A stretch of DNA of 64,000 nt, taken from positions 40,671,087 through 40,735,086 of the forward strand of contig NC_135013.1 in the NCBI RefSeq assembly GCF_051020955.1. The letters are read 5' to 3'. This document shows positions 48,796 to 60,555 of the stretch, piece by piece. The notes under the pieces are model-generated. The model was not told the origin of the DNA and ran no database searches. It was given only the letters and a program-made list of their open reading frames with translations. The first letter of the stretch is position 1; each line of letters opens with the position of its first letter. This stretch comes from Megalopta genalis (taxonomy: Eukaryota > Arthropoda > Insecta > Hymenoptera > Halictidae). A program made the translations under genes and the position numbers.

Positions 48796-50036
48796 TAATT
48801 ATGGGAAACGACAAGATTTCTTCACTGCCTTTATATAATAAGAAGACAATAAAAAATAAATTAGAGAAAATAGTGAAGTTTTCCAACGATGAGACGAAGA
48901 CCAACTTTATTAAACACATTTCTTATAGTTCCATTCACATGCATATCTCTTGACCATGGCATGACCTCTTGCCATAGAATACGGCTATAGAATGAATCGG
49001 TCGAGTGATAAAAACATTAATTTGAATATAGTATGAATATTCTCATTTTGCGCTTATGGATACTAATCTTCAGCTGAAAACACGCTAAGCAGTTATTACC
49101 ATAAAAGCAACTACTGCGAACTAGGTAATAAAATAAATTACAAGACAAACTATTAATAGCTGATGATGGCAAAAAAGCTAATAATTCGCGATACATTTGA
49201 ACTGAAACATACACCGAAGATTCACAACATGCAAGTACAATAAATATACCTAATTTCGAAATTTACGATGTTGTGAAATTTAAAATACTTAAAATTAACC
49301 ATTTGAGTGTGTTAAATAAAATAAGAAAGTACAGTAAACGAAATATCTTCTGTTGAGATATTGTTTATGTGGCTTCATATTATATGTATTCATTTTATAT
49401 TTCCGTTCCATCTCGATACAAACATCAATATAACAAAATCCACGATCATCGTATAGCGACGAATAAAGGGGTATCGACTCGTGTAACGAAATTCTCCTAT
49501 GTTTCTAATTCGTCAAATACCGTACACTCTTCAATGAGTCAAGCCCATCATATATGCATCTCTCCAAACCCACGTGTATGCCATCGAGAAATGTTTACTT
49601 TAATTCAACCGTACACTAAATAAATGATCAGATGCATGTGGTAGTTGATATTCAAGTACGACGCCAAATCCATGTACATTAGCGTTCCTCTGTGTAGTCG
49701 GAATTGGCAATGTAATTACGGAGAGCAGCTGACATAATTTCACGATAATTCGTCCTAGTACTAACTAGATTCGTCATATAATTGGATAGCGATACAGTTA
49801 CAAGGACGTCGACGAATCCGTTCATTCGGAAAGAATAGTATACACTGCGATAGGCTATGCTATCGGTACATCAAAATATACTTAGCTAATCAACGCTTCT
49901 GATTATCAAACTCTTGTTTCACCTACCAACTGCTCCCTACACAACTCAAACTGGGACCATTAGAAGACTTGTGTATAAGCAAACACCGATTTTCCGAGAA
50001 TCTCTTCATAATACAACACATATTTCCCTTGGAAAG
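48796..50036. other. AT-rich spacer, no gene recognised
   Basis: Short frames only (for example 49369-49623, 84 codons, no similarity recognised). Confidence 0.5.
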
Positions 50037-50145
50037 CAGAGTTGGGCATTGTTCGAATAACATTTCGATATAAAATTTTATTTGAAATATTACTCGAATA
50101 ACATTTTATTCGAAGAATGCTATTCGAATGAAACTTTGTTTTGGT
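50037..50145. mobile_element. Short fragment of the CAGAGTTGG foldback family
   Basis: It starts GCAGAGTTGGGCATTGTTCG and continues AATAACATTTTATTCGAAGA. The opposite end is missing. Confidence 0.65.
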
Positions 50146-50710
50146 ATGAACCCCTGCAGGATATAACCCCTTTCCTTTTTCGATTCCTATCAGTTCGATT
50201 CCAGCGTGTTCTTTCCCGCAACAACATCCCGGATTTTCCGTTGTCCCATTTCGAGGAGCAACAGCGAGAGAGGCTCTGTAAACCGAAGCGGATAAAGCAG
50301 CCGGACTTCGGACAAAGCCTATAATGGACACAACCGTCCACGGCCCAGAAACTGCCGGAAACCGACTGGGATGGAAACGGATCCCGTGGCAAGCTCGAAC
50401 AAAATTTAATCATATTTCGATCTCGCGCCTTTTCGCTTTTCTTGCGGCTGTTCCTTACGGCCGACAAAGGCGTTCAATCCCGACGGGCGCAGGCCCGAGC
50501 CGAACGTTCTCCCGGCGTTGCGCGACACCGGTCGACGCCATGGATTCATTTCAATGAACCACCCCCGCCCAGCTGGAAATTTAATGAGAGTTCGCTTTTC
50601 AGTAACCAGCCGACAGAAATCCCCCGACGACGACGCGGATATATTATTGACCGAACCGGTGGCGGCTTATTCTACTCTTTTCCTCGTTCGAGCTACCATT
50701 AAGGAGGGCC
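50146..50710. other. GC-richer island, function unknown
   Basis: Overlapping frames of 77-133 codons on both strands, none recognised. CpG-rich (GGCGTTGCGCGACACCGGTC). Confidence 0.4.
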
Positions 50711-52638
50711 ACCACCCTGACGGTTCAAAAAAATCGATTCCTTTTTTGGTTTCCTTAAAGTTTCAAGTGTGTAGATGTATTTCGAAATTCAAACGTTTAG
50801 CGACTGAAGGTAAAGTTTCAAAAATCTTACTTTATCAGTTATTTATTTCACGTAAAGAACACATCAAATTAATTTTGCGAATATCATTATTTAAAATTGC
50901 ATTATTTAACATAGCGTGATATTTAGAAAATGGGCAGCTTCTCTTTGAAGACATTTTTATCATATTTTATAAAAGGATACGATGTATTTAATACGATAAA
51001 TACAATAATTATAACTATGTTCACTAGTGACGCTGGTAGTGAGCGTGTTAAGTTTAGCGGATCGATTGGAATCGTGGACGCCAGTGGGCGATCTTTTTTA
51101 GAAGTGCCATTAAAGAAGTAGCTGTAACTCCTGCAATTTTTAATATTTTCGGACGATAAAACAGATAAAACATGAATAAATATATCAACGAAATCCCAAT
51201 ACAAAGTGACCTGCTATTGAAATAAGAAAAAAATCACAGTTTTAATAAATAAATACACAATGTAGACCGTAATACCCTTTTAACCGATTTCTGAGTATTC
51301 CACTCCTACAAACCCTCATGGCCGCAGCAGCGTCGACGTCGACATCATCGTGGTCGTCGAGGAGGAACTCGATCATCCGCGGTACACTTCTTGGTAACGA
51401 GATTCTTTCGAATGTAACCATCGCCGTTACGGAAAACTCTTTTGAGACGTGCCGTAATTTACTAGAGTGGATGGCACCGACGACGCCGGGATGCGCCTTC
51501 AGCGCCTTCTCGTTGGCCGGGGATTTGATTTCTTGTGTTTTCCCGGCTCGGAACGAACGCTCGAGTTATTTACTCGTAGAAGGGTGCAGCTAAGTGCTGG
51601 GATACCTAGGACCACTAGAGTGCCCGCTAGCTTGAGCATCCCCCATTGGCTCTTGTCGGGAAGACGAGCGTGTACCTGTTATGATGGAGTTCGTATAAGG
51701 GGAGGTTCCGATTTAGGAATTTAAAGAAATCGATTTTTTTTCTTTCATTTTCCACTTTGCTTCAAGAATATATAGTTGAAAGGAAATTTCAACACTCTAA
51801 AAATTACTAAAGTGCCTGATGCATGGGTTCTTTTTAACATCATTTTTCCAATTGGTGAGACGAACATCTCAAAAACTAATTGATCAATTTAAATGAACAT
51901 TTTTTTTTTAAATGAAGGCATATACTTTTCTGCAGGCAGTGAACCTAAAATATCCCACGTTTCTTCGAATTTACTAATTTTTCAGAAATGTGGAATTGTG
52001 GAAAATTGATAAAAAAAAGTAATGTTTGCCTTCAAAATGCCAGAAAATGATAAAAAGAAAGGTTTTTTTATACTTTCATATGTTCACTGCCTCGGAAATA
52101 TGATGTAGTTCAGTTAGTTATTCGTTGTATCCGAAACCGATTCTCGTAGAACATTGATTGTTGGCCGTCATATTTTTCAAGTACTGGGACATCTGAATTA
52201 AAAGAATTTTGTTGATTCATAAACTAAAAACTACTACTTAAAATGTAGCGTACGGATTTTCGAAAATGTTCATAATTATAGAAATGCAGTTCGAAGAAAA
52301 ACAGCCGTTTTTGTAAAAAATAAATAAACTTTAAATGCTTACTAGAAATTAAATAATTGGAATATATAAAAAATCGTGCACTACATTGTAGAATACTCTA
52401 TGCAGAATATCTCCATAAAATTTAAAAGTAATCACATCTTTAGTTCCGAAGATTTCGTGACGGCCAGGTTGACAATTGTAGTTTCGAGAAAAATATAAAA
52501 AAAGTTTCAAGATAACTTTTCCCTCTGATGAAGTAAGATTTTTGAAACTTTACCTACAGTCACTTCGAAATATCACTTTGATATGACATTCTATTTACTT
52601 GAAACTTCAACAAAATAAAAAAAAATCACTAGGGTGGT
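50711..52638. mobile_element. 1.9-kb element with about 130-bp terminal inverted repeats
   Basis: The left end starts ACCACCCTGACGGTTC and the right end finishes CACTAGGGTGGT. The arms then share AAAGTTTCAAG, ATATTTCGAA-type sequence and a perfect 23-bp stretch containing GTAAAGTTTCAAAAATCTTA (50809-50831 and, in complement, 52532-52554). Similarity ends about 130 bp in. The interior has no transposase frame. It contains a GC-rich block (about 51310-51720) unlike the AT-rich arms, preceded by a 63-codon frame. The superfamily is not identifiable. Confidence 0.75.
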
Positions 52639-54480
52639 ATCCGTCTATTAATCGGCAATTCAACTGCTCGGTGCTAGACAAATTGCTTGATTGGCGTTAC
52701 AGCGTCTCGGAAAATATTGCTTTCATTTGTTAATCGCTGGCTTCGGAGTTAGAATTTCTCTGGCAGATCGTCTCATCCGCCGAGTACGCCTCGTTCTATT
52801 AATTAAAAGCCTCGGCTAAGCTAGGATTCGCATTGCGCGCTTGTGCGACTGCACATGTTTACGGCATCTCTTTTCAGATGTGGCTGAGCATCTTCGACAT
52901 TAAAAGCAGTTCTCGCTCACAAAGGTTTAACTCTATATTGTTGCACCTACATTTCTATTTTTAGCCATAGCTAACCTTTAATGACTCAGTCACCCGATGC
53001 CCTGTTACACTGTTTTTGTTAACGCTACATAAGACGGTAATTGTTCAAAGTCGGTCAATTTTTCATCCTGAATAAAAAACTTTGCAACATACCGAAAATA
53101 TTTAGTTTGATATTGGTCTTCAGACACTGTTGCATACTCTAGAAATTGTAATATTGCTTTCTATTCATGTGGAAGAATTATTAATTGTCGATAGGATTGT
53201 TCTTATGCGATTCCCTTTATTGTATGATTGACAAAACTGGAGATGAAACAATTGTAAACCGCAGGCCAACGCTATGTTTTCTTAAGGTTTCGCTCTATTC
53301 TCGTCCTTCGTTCATTAAACTGACTCCGAAAATAGAGTCTAATCTACAAGTCGGCTTCACTGATCGTGGCTCGCTCTTATTGTCCGGTAAAAATTTCCTG
53401 TTAACGGATCTATTCTTTTTCAGAAGCGACCGGCAAGAACGACGAACACGCAACGATTTCAACCGACTACAAATCAACTCGCATTAAACGCAATTACCAG
53501 CGACAGATGACGTAGGGTGCAGAGTTAGTTGGTACTCGTTATCCAGCAAATTGATCAAACTGCCTTTACTTAAGTATATTTGTCCATCAGCACCACTACG
53601 AGGCCGAACGTATCAGTTCTGATAAGTTGCACCTGTTAATGTAGCATAGAAAAATAGAAGCTCGAAAATTATTGGTCAGTTTCCGAATTGTACTATTTCT
53701 CACGTTTTTATCTTCATTGAAAACTATTCAGTGTCAAATATAGTGCCTCCTAATCACAATTATCCCCTCCAATTATTTCATTAAAAACATTTTAAAAGAT
53801 TGAGACTAATTATTGTTATAATATTTTATGAACTGATTAGAAGTCAAAGCCAATTACCTTATTCTACTAACATTTCCCATATTTCACAATAGACCTCAAC
53901 AATGTCAAGGTTAAAAAAAAAGATACTTTTCAAAACAAGGAACCATTTCCACTAATACAAAATTTTGTTTTACTATAATTGATTCAAACAACGTGCTAAA
54001 CTTAGATATAATAGAACTTATAAACTTAATTTCAAAATTATAAACAGAAATTATCAGATGTACATGTGCATAATTTACACAAGCAACCGCCTGTCCAATC
54101 TCAAAAATATTAACATAATTACTAATAGAATTATTAAAATAATCTTTTAGCCTTCACATAAACAAATATCCAATAACATGGAATTTTATTTCGTGTACAT
54201 TTGCAATTTAGACAATTCGCCCTCTACTTCCAATCTCAAAGAAATTAGCCTCTATGTATTATAAAATCCGAGCTAGTCAAAAGTACTTATCGGTCTTTAT
54301 AAACAAATATCTAGTAACAAAGAATCTCACTTCAGCTACAATTTATACACATCATCATCGACGTTCCTCCCCCGAGGTGTTAGGAATGCTCATAAACTTA
54401 ACCTCAACATTAATCATTCTGCAACATTCTTCGGCAGTAATAAATTGCTTTCTAGTGATGAAGAGTCTTATTTCACGTGT
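52639..54480. other. GC-richer patch then AT-rich spacer
   Basis: 52640-52930 is GC-richer and the rest AT-rich. A 100-codon plus-strand frame at 53185-53487 is unassigned. Confidence 0.45.
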
Positions 54481-55432
54481 GTACATATAAATGGGGTTGA
54501 TACGACCGCGGTGGAAATAGTGTCGCAGCGATGGCGGGACAACTCTTTGTTTGAAGGGTGAGAGCGAGAACGCAGGGCAACAGAACTCGTGATACGGGCA
54601 GCTGTTCGAATTACATTGGGCTCGCCCCTGGCGCGTGGACGGTTTATTGACATACACTCCAGGCGACCCGCGTATTATTACCAGTGTCGTCGCATTCGCC
54701 ACGAAATGTACGACCCGCCTTTTTCAAGAAAGAGCACGACCGTCGGGACCGGGACGAACCTCGGTCCACGGACCAGGAGAGGGAGAAAATCAACAATGCT
54801 TCATCCTTTTGCGTTCTTTTTCCGTTTTTTCACGCGAACCCTTTTGCTGAAAGCGAACTTCAACGAAGAATTTTGCAAACCGATCGACCCGACGCGAAAA
54901 TCCACCGAACGCGAACCAAACAAACGTCTTTGTCTCTCAATCCAGACATTCCAATCCCTCGAAATGATCCCGGCATGTCGAACACTGATTCACCAACCAG
55001 TTCACGATTGAGACACACCGAGCTTGACGTATATCGAAGGATATATTACACCCCCGGAGAAATGAAATGCATCGCATACTCTGTTCGCATAGTTCGCAAT
55101 CGGTGACACGATTGAAGAGTTTCCAGAGAAAACTGTTTGAACAAATCGAGCCATACGCATATGCTTTTGACATTTCGCGTCCGGTAGCGTCCGTCAATGA
55201 TCGGTCCGCTAACGTTTCGATCATCACGGTACCAGCAAAAGTGGCGTTCGATAGAATACTCTCGCAGGATTCCGAGGGCACGGCTCGGTCTTCGGGAACC
55301 CGTAAAAACTTGATTGACAAGCGAAGAAAATAGAATCGGTGACGGGTTGCGGGATCCGCCGTTGTCACGGAACATCGTACATTCTCTTTCATCGTAGGTC
55401 ATAGTACATAAGAGAGTATCACTCTCACTCAC
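54481..55432. other. GC-richer stretch, probably start of an intron
   Basis: All six frames have long open stretches (up to 151 codons), and none translates to a recognisable family. If the exon at 55433-55466 is real this is the 5' end of its first intron, beginning GTGAGTGAGAGTG. Confidence 0.4.
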
Positions 55433-55466
55433 CTGCGTGCTTCTCCGACTTCGGCGTCGAGGCCAT
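55433..55466 (-). CDS. Candidate first coding exon of an unidentified minus-strand gene
   Basis: On the minus strand ATG at 55466 lies in a near-ideal context (CTAGCCATGGCC) and encodes MASTPKSEKHA plus the first base of the next codon. It ends at CAG|GTGAGT, a consensus splice donor (phase 1). Upstream is a CpG-rich stretch suited to a 5' UTR and promoter. The frame is also open upstream for some 25 codons to a TAG. No second exon was identified in the 55 kb to the left, so the gene either has a very long first intron or downstream exons too short for me to see. I do not recognise the N-terminus. Confidence 0.45.
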
Positions 55467-56239
55467 GGCTAGCCGGTAATATGTCTTTTCGGGCCGCGAC
55501 ACTATCTCACCATTTCCGCGAACGACCGCATCGTAAACTACACACTAGTGGCTGCCGCGGCGTTTTCAGTCTGATGTAAACCCGACGTGCACCGCTACAT
55601 CTTCGTTTGTCAGCCATGTTTCGGGGCGCGAGCGCGCGAAACGCCATCGCGCGGCCGAGATTTGAACACAACCGTTTAGCCAATATGGCCGGCCGCCTGT
55701 CAATCGGGTGACATTTCACTCAATTTTCCTCCACGGAGGGATGCCTGCAAACGGTTGATATTCACGAACGAAACATGTTCCACGGTCACGTACGTAACAG
55801 CGTGAACTACGATACCGTTTAGTCAGCTATAACATAACCATTAACACCGCAAGTGTCGCCGTAGTGAAAATTTATCAGTAGGAGTGGCGGCGCAACGACT
55901 GACTTGGGTACGTCAGTACAGTGCCAGGAAAAAGTTGACGACCATCTGGGTACAGTCTGTAGCAAGAAATATTTGTATAATTCTAAATGGTAGCCATGCG
56001 AGAGTATGTGAGTACATAGTGCGAACGTTCATCCACTATACCAAAGACTGTTCCAATTTATTATGAATGAAAAGGTCATTTTTTGGAAATAAAGTGTTGG
56101 TTGTAAAATAAGGTTCTTATTTCTACATCTCTCAAGAATCAATAAAGAGAATTCTTGAGAGTAATATCAGAGAATCAAAGATTCTCTAGAACGTCGAATT
56201 CATTCGGTTAATGCAAAATACGTTTGATGCCAGCATAAA
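55467..56239. promoter_or_regulatory. CpG-rich interval, probable divergent promoter and 5' UTRs
   Basis: The interval separates the minus-strand start (55466) and LRRC57 (56240). 55540-55720 is very CpG-rich (CGGGGCGCGAGCGCGCGAAA). It contains GCCATG/CATGGC words resembling the YY1/Pho core (CAGCCATGTT at 55611, CCAATATGGCCGG at 55680). A possible acceptor ends at 56232 (TTTGATGCCAG|CATAAAATGG), so LRRC57 may have an upstream non-coding exon. No TATA box is obvious. Confidence 0.45.
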
Positions 56240-56956
56240 ATGGGAAACTCTGGTTTGAAACAGCATTATCAAACCGCGAAGAAGACTGGCGCGTTAAATG
56301 TTTCCAACAGAAAGCTCGACGAATTCCCGCAGAATCTACACGCCTTGGCGCCGCTGTTACGTACGCTGGATCTATCGGAGAACAAATTCGTTCGAATACC
56401 CGACGATATCGGTCACTTCACGTTGCTAAAGCAATTAAATATTAGTCATAATAAGCTGACTATGCTGCCCGATGCTCTCGGAGCACTGACCAAACTAGAA
56501 TGTTTAAATGCATCGTCGAACCAAATCAAATGTTTACCTTGGTCTTTGCAAAAATTAACGCGGTTAAAGCAGGTCAACCTCTCTAACAATCAGATTACAG
56601 AATTCCCCCCAATGTTTTGTGACTTAAAGTTCTTGGACGTGCTGGACATGTCACAGAATCGAATTACGACTATTCCGGACGCTGCCGCAGCACTGCATGT
56701 GGTGGAACTTAACCTCAATCAGAACCAGATATCGACAATTTCTGAGAAGTTGGCGGAATGTCAACGTTTAAAAACGTTAAGACTAGAAGAAAATTGTTTG
56801 CAATTGAATGCTGTACCTAAAAAAATTTTAAAAGATTCGAAAGTTTCGTTGCTAGCTCTCGAAGGAAACTTATTCGAGATAAAACAGCTAGCTGATCTTG
56901 ATTGTTATGACAACTACATGGAAAGATATACGGCAGTGAAGAAAAAAATGTTTTAA
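56240..56956 (+). CDS. LRRC57: Leucine-rich repeat-containing protein 57
   Basis: An uninterrupted 238-codon frame from ATG (56240) to TAA (56954-56956). The N-terminus MGNSGLKQHYQTA fits the N-myristoylated start of LRRC57 (glycine 2), implying membrane association. Residues about 18-215 form roughly eight leucine-rich repeats of the LxxLxLSxNxLxxLP type, such as LRTLDLSENKFVRIPDDIG and LKQVNLSNNQITEFPPMF. The C-terminus YMERYTAVKKKMF is basic. Length matches the family (about 239 residues in vertebrates). The CDS has no intron, and codon use is ordinary for this genome. Its molecular role is poorly known. Being single-exon it could be a retrocopy, but the frame is intact and a promoter-like region precedes it. 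Confidence 0.95.
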   Translation: MGNSGLKQHYQTAKKTGALNVSNRKLDEFPQNLHALAPLLRTLDLSENKFVRIPDDIGHFTLLKQLNISHNKLTMLPDALGALTKLECLNASSNQIKCLPWSLQKLTRLKQVNLSNNQITEFPPMFCDLKFLDVLDMSQNRITTIPDAAAALHVVELNLNQNQISTISEKLAECQRLKTLRLEENCLQLNAVPKKILKDSKVSLLALEGNLFEIKQLADLDCYDNYMERYTAVKKKMF

Positions 56957-57196
56957 AGGGGAATCATTATTATGAGAAGATAATCTTTTCACGTGTGTTT
57001 CAATAAGCGTGTAGAATATAAATTATACAACATATTTGATAATAGTTATTATACGGTTTTTTGTAAATTTTCAAAGCATCACATCGTGTATTTACGCAAT
57101 TATTGTATTGGATAATAGTGATAATATACGGAATTGTACAAAGTATTTGTATTGGTTGTATTGTTAAGTCGAGATATTATTGTTTCATAATACCTT

Positions 57197-57202
57197 AATA
57201 AA
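57197..57202 (+). terminator. Polyadenylation signal AATAAA for LRRC57
   Basis: The first canonical AATAAA after the stop that is followed by plausible downstream sequence (TTCATTTTCGTTC) lies 240 bp beyond the LRRC57 stop codon. Confidence 0.55.
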
Positions 57203-58860
57203 TAACACTGAAAATAAGTTTCATTTTCGTTCAAAATGTTTATTGATACTCTACTCGGTTAAGTTACTGTTGAGATCGTATAAATATTTCGTGTAATGTA
57301 ACATCCTATGCTAAATATTGTATATTTTGTATTACACGACTTGTAACACAATATACTCGGGATTCCGTATTTCACCGATGTTTCTATATACAAAATTATA
57401 ATTACAACAAAATGTACAAATTTCCTGTATTATTAAATACATTTATAAACAATTTTCTATTTTAATTGCATAATATTAAATTGAATGTACAAAAGTTACA
57501 ATCGTAAACCAAAAAAGTCACATTCGTAATAAATTTATATGGTACAAAATGAATTTTATATGACCAAAAATTATGCTTCCAATGTTTAAATAATCTTGTA
57601 ATTATTTATTGTAACCTTTTGACGTTGCTGTTGTCACATTTCCCAAACTTATATTTTGTGAAAATAAATACTTTATTTATTTAGTTTATCGTCCTTTCCT
57701 TTTTCTCTGATATTTCCTTTTAAAATGCAAATATGCAAGCATGTATGCAATATGAAATTCTTCTTTTATTTTGTTTGAAAAATAAATGTATTTTGTATTC
57801 CAAAATGGCGAGCCTCATCTGTGTTATTCTAATGGAACGTGCCGCTAAAATTAAATAAGAAAAAACTACAGGTGAGTTGTAGTTACGAAAAAAGTTGCAT
57901 GTGTTAACTTTCAAGTTAGCAACCCTTCGCTTGCAGATACGTGAGTTGCTTATGAATTACTTCATTAGGCTAAAATATTTGTATTCTACTCTTTCCCAAC
58001 TGAACAATTACGGCTAATTTTAGAGCGCATTCAGTAGCAATCATCCAGTAATATTCAAATAATTAATGATAAAATATTTTGCAAGGTGTATGTTTGTGAA
58101 GTACTCAAAATTATTTGTTGTGCATGAAAATTGGTTACAACTACAAATGTATATTTTGCTTGCAAATTAATCACAGAAAGTCACGCATAATTAACCGTTT
58201 ACAAAACTCGACACTCTTGGATTCAACACACAAATTTCGTGTACATTGATCATTTTCATCACAAAAAATGATATTTCATTTTTTATACTTCTAACATTGT
58301 TTTAGACGATTTGAAGTTTGGCAAAACTTATATGCAGGTCTAGGGTACAGACGACGATGATCTTGTGCATGGAAGACAACTGCTCTAATTTTGTACACAC
58401 TTGAAACTTTTAAAAACATGTCCATCTTAACAAATCGCCATACTTTAATTAATTACCTTAATCGTAACTAATTATCGTGTTACAGCTGAATCTCTGTCTG
58501 TCTCATCACGAATTGTTTATATTATGGCTGCACCACAATAGGTCGTCCAGCTAACGACCATGACCGTACATCAAAATTCAGGTGCCCTCTACATGCTACA
58601 TTTTTGCACGTATTCTAAACAACATTATTGACAGAATAATCACGTGAAATGTACATGCTTGCTTCCATATTCTCCATACAACTATCACTTCCTATTTGAA
58701 AATAAAGTAAACTTAAAGCTGCGAACTACAACAATTTCATTTATATTGAAAATATTTCATTTCAACAAAATATTTATAACTGCAGCACTTGTTCGATGTA
58801 ATTATTCTTCGTAAAAGAAGCTAATGATTTCAAACTGTTGCACACATTTTTGTACCGATC
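57203..58860. other. AT-rich intergenic spacer between LRRC57 and Pcl
   Basis: No gene was recognised. CCAAAATGGCGAGCC at about 57801 is a YY1-like word. The remainder is AT-rich. Confidence 0.5.
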
Positions 58861-59560
58861 CCGTAGATTATGTCAGATATCGTAGAAGAAGTTTCGTGCG
58901 AATATGAAGTGGGACTTTCTATTTCGTTAGACATCCCTATGGGGAGCACTGCCACCGCAGTAGCTTCTTTGATCAACGTAGTCTCTAGCAAGTGTTTCCC
59001 CGAACATGGCGGACGGTGCTCATTCGAATTTTCAAGGGACACAATGAAAGTGCAAAGAGTTCGCCGCGGTGATGTCCATGACTAAGGGCGTGTGGTGATC
59101 CTGAGGGTGGCCGACGTGGGTGCCCAGGCGGCGGCGTGATCGTTACGGCTGCATGCGTGCCGGCGTGTCGTCGTCCTGAGTTCCCGGGATAGAATTTTGC
59201 CGCGCCGCGATTGTGTGTTTCGGAGCGACCGACCGTGGCGGGGCCCCCATGGTTGTAAATGGCTGACGGGATTCGGAAAATGAGGCCCGTACGTCGCGTG
59301 TGATTCCACGGCTAAGACACTGAGGTACGACATAGAACGGTGTTCAGAGATCGAACAGCATTCTGTCCCAAAAACACCACCACCGGGCCCAAGCACCGCC
59401 CGGTACTAGGAGCTGTCCCGGGGGTTGCTCGTATCCACCGTGTCGTCAGTGTCTTCGTCAAGTGATCGGTCTTAGGTCTCGTCTATTCCTCCGAACAACG
59501 GGAATGTTCGTTTCAAGCTCCACGTTCGTCGCCGGTGATGAAAAGTTCTGAAATGTGCAC
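58861..59560 (+). promoter_or_regulatory. CpG-rich probable promoter / 5' UTR of Pcl
   Basis: A GC-rich island about 1.0-1.7 kb upstream of the Pcl start codon. ACATGGCGGAC at 59004-59014 matches the YY1/Pho-type core common in TATA-less promoters; it also opens a 13-codon upstream frame. Candidate first-exon donors include GTCGCCG|GTGATG near 59535. Open frames on both strands at 58830-59085 (70-71 codons) translate to nothing I know. Confidence 0.5.
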
Positions 59561-60541
59561 CTAGCCAAGCGCGACCTTTTGTCTTGTTTAGGACAGCATT
59601 CGTAGGTGCTCTCGTTCGTTAACGAGAGCGAGAGCGCGCAGACTGGTTTTTAATGAGATGCCGATCATATGGTCGTTATTTCTTTCGCAGGTTTTCGCGA
59701 TACGTTTTCGAGTCTTTTAACGTCTTTATCGCCGATCGTAATGGATGTAAACGAATGATTCGCCGGACGACGATCTATTTTGCACATTTCTGTGGATCAA
59801 GCATTATGTGTACGTGCATGTAAGACTTGCTTTCCCTTCGGATTTCAACGAAACATTTTAAGACAGTATTGTGTATTAATATTGCTTCTCTATGCGATCG
59901 TTAGTTCTGAAAATACGAGCAAACCTAATTCACTGGGATGCCTTGTAGGATAATAGGTTGCATGAAAGACTACTTGTGAATTTGCATTTTATGGTTCTGA
60001 AAACAAACGTTAGTGTAACCACAACATAATATAACAAATGAAAATATTTTTAGAAACAGCATCTGTTGCTAGAAATTTAATGTTAAATAGAAATAAGTTA
60101 TGTTAAAATGCATTATCATAGTTGTTTATGTGAAAGCACATTTATATTAAACAACTAAAATATTGAACTATGTTACATAAAGTATTATTAAACATTGTAA
60201 TTAGATTTTAGATGTTTATGCAAATGTAATCAAACCAGAGACATACTGAAAATTGTTTACTATACTAAGATAGTTTATTTAGTGTACTTTGTATATCTAG
60301 CATTTACCAAGCACCAAATAAAATATAAACCTTATTAAACTTCATTAAATTTTTCATTATATTAAATTTCAACTATTCAAATGCATAAAATACAAAATCT
60401 AACAATAATTCAATCATTGTAATACTACCTATTACATTAACCAAACTAAATCATACGTGCATTATATTTGTCGAGTCAATCCAATTCTATTAAAAGTTTT
60501 ATACATAATAAATCATTTTTTATTTTTGTATGTAATTTTAG
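59561..60541 (+). other. Probable first intron of Pcl
   Basis: AT-rich DNA ending in a strong acceptor (TTTTTATTTTTGTATGTAAT then TTTAG at 60541). Near its start is a perfect 9-bp stem with 4-base loop, GCTCTCGTT-CGTT-AACGAGAGC (59608-59629). Confidence 0.55.
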
Positions 60542-60555
60542 AAACAGGGTAGAAA

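Noticed and set aside
54589..55432. Overlapping frames of 71-151 codons on both strands
   Set aside because: Nearly all frames are open because stops are rare in this composition, and none resembles a protein. The stretch directly follows a splice donor, so it is likely intron.
58830..59085. 70-71 codon frames on both strands upstream of Pcl
   Set aside because: Sense and antisense are equally open, and the position suits promoter/5' UTR. Neither peptide is recognisable.
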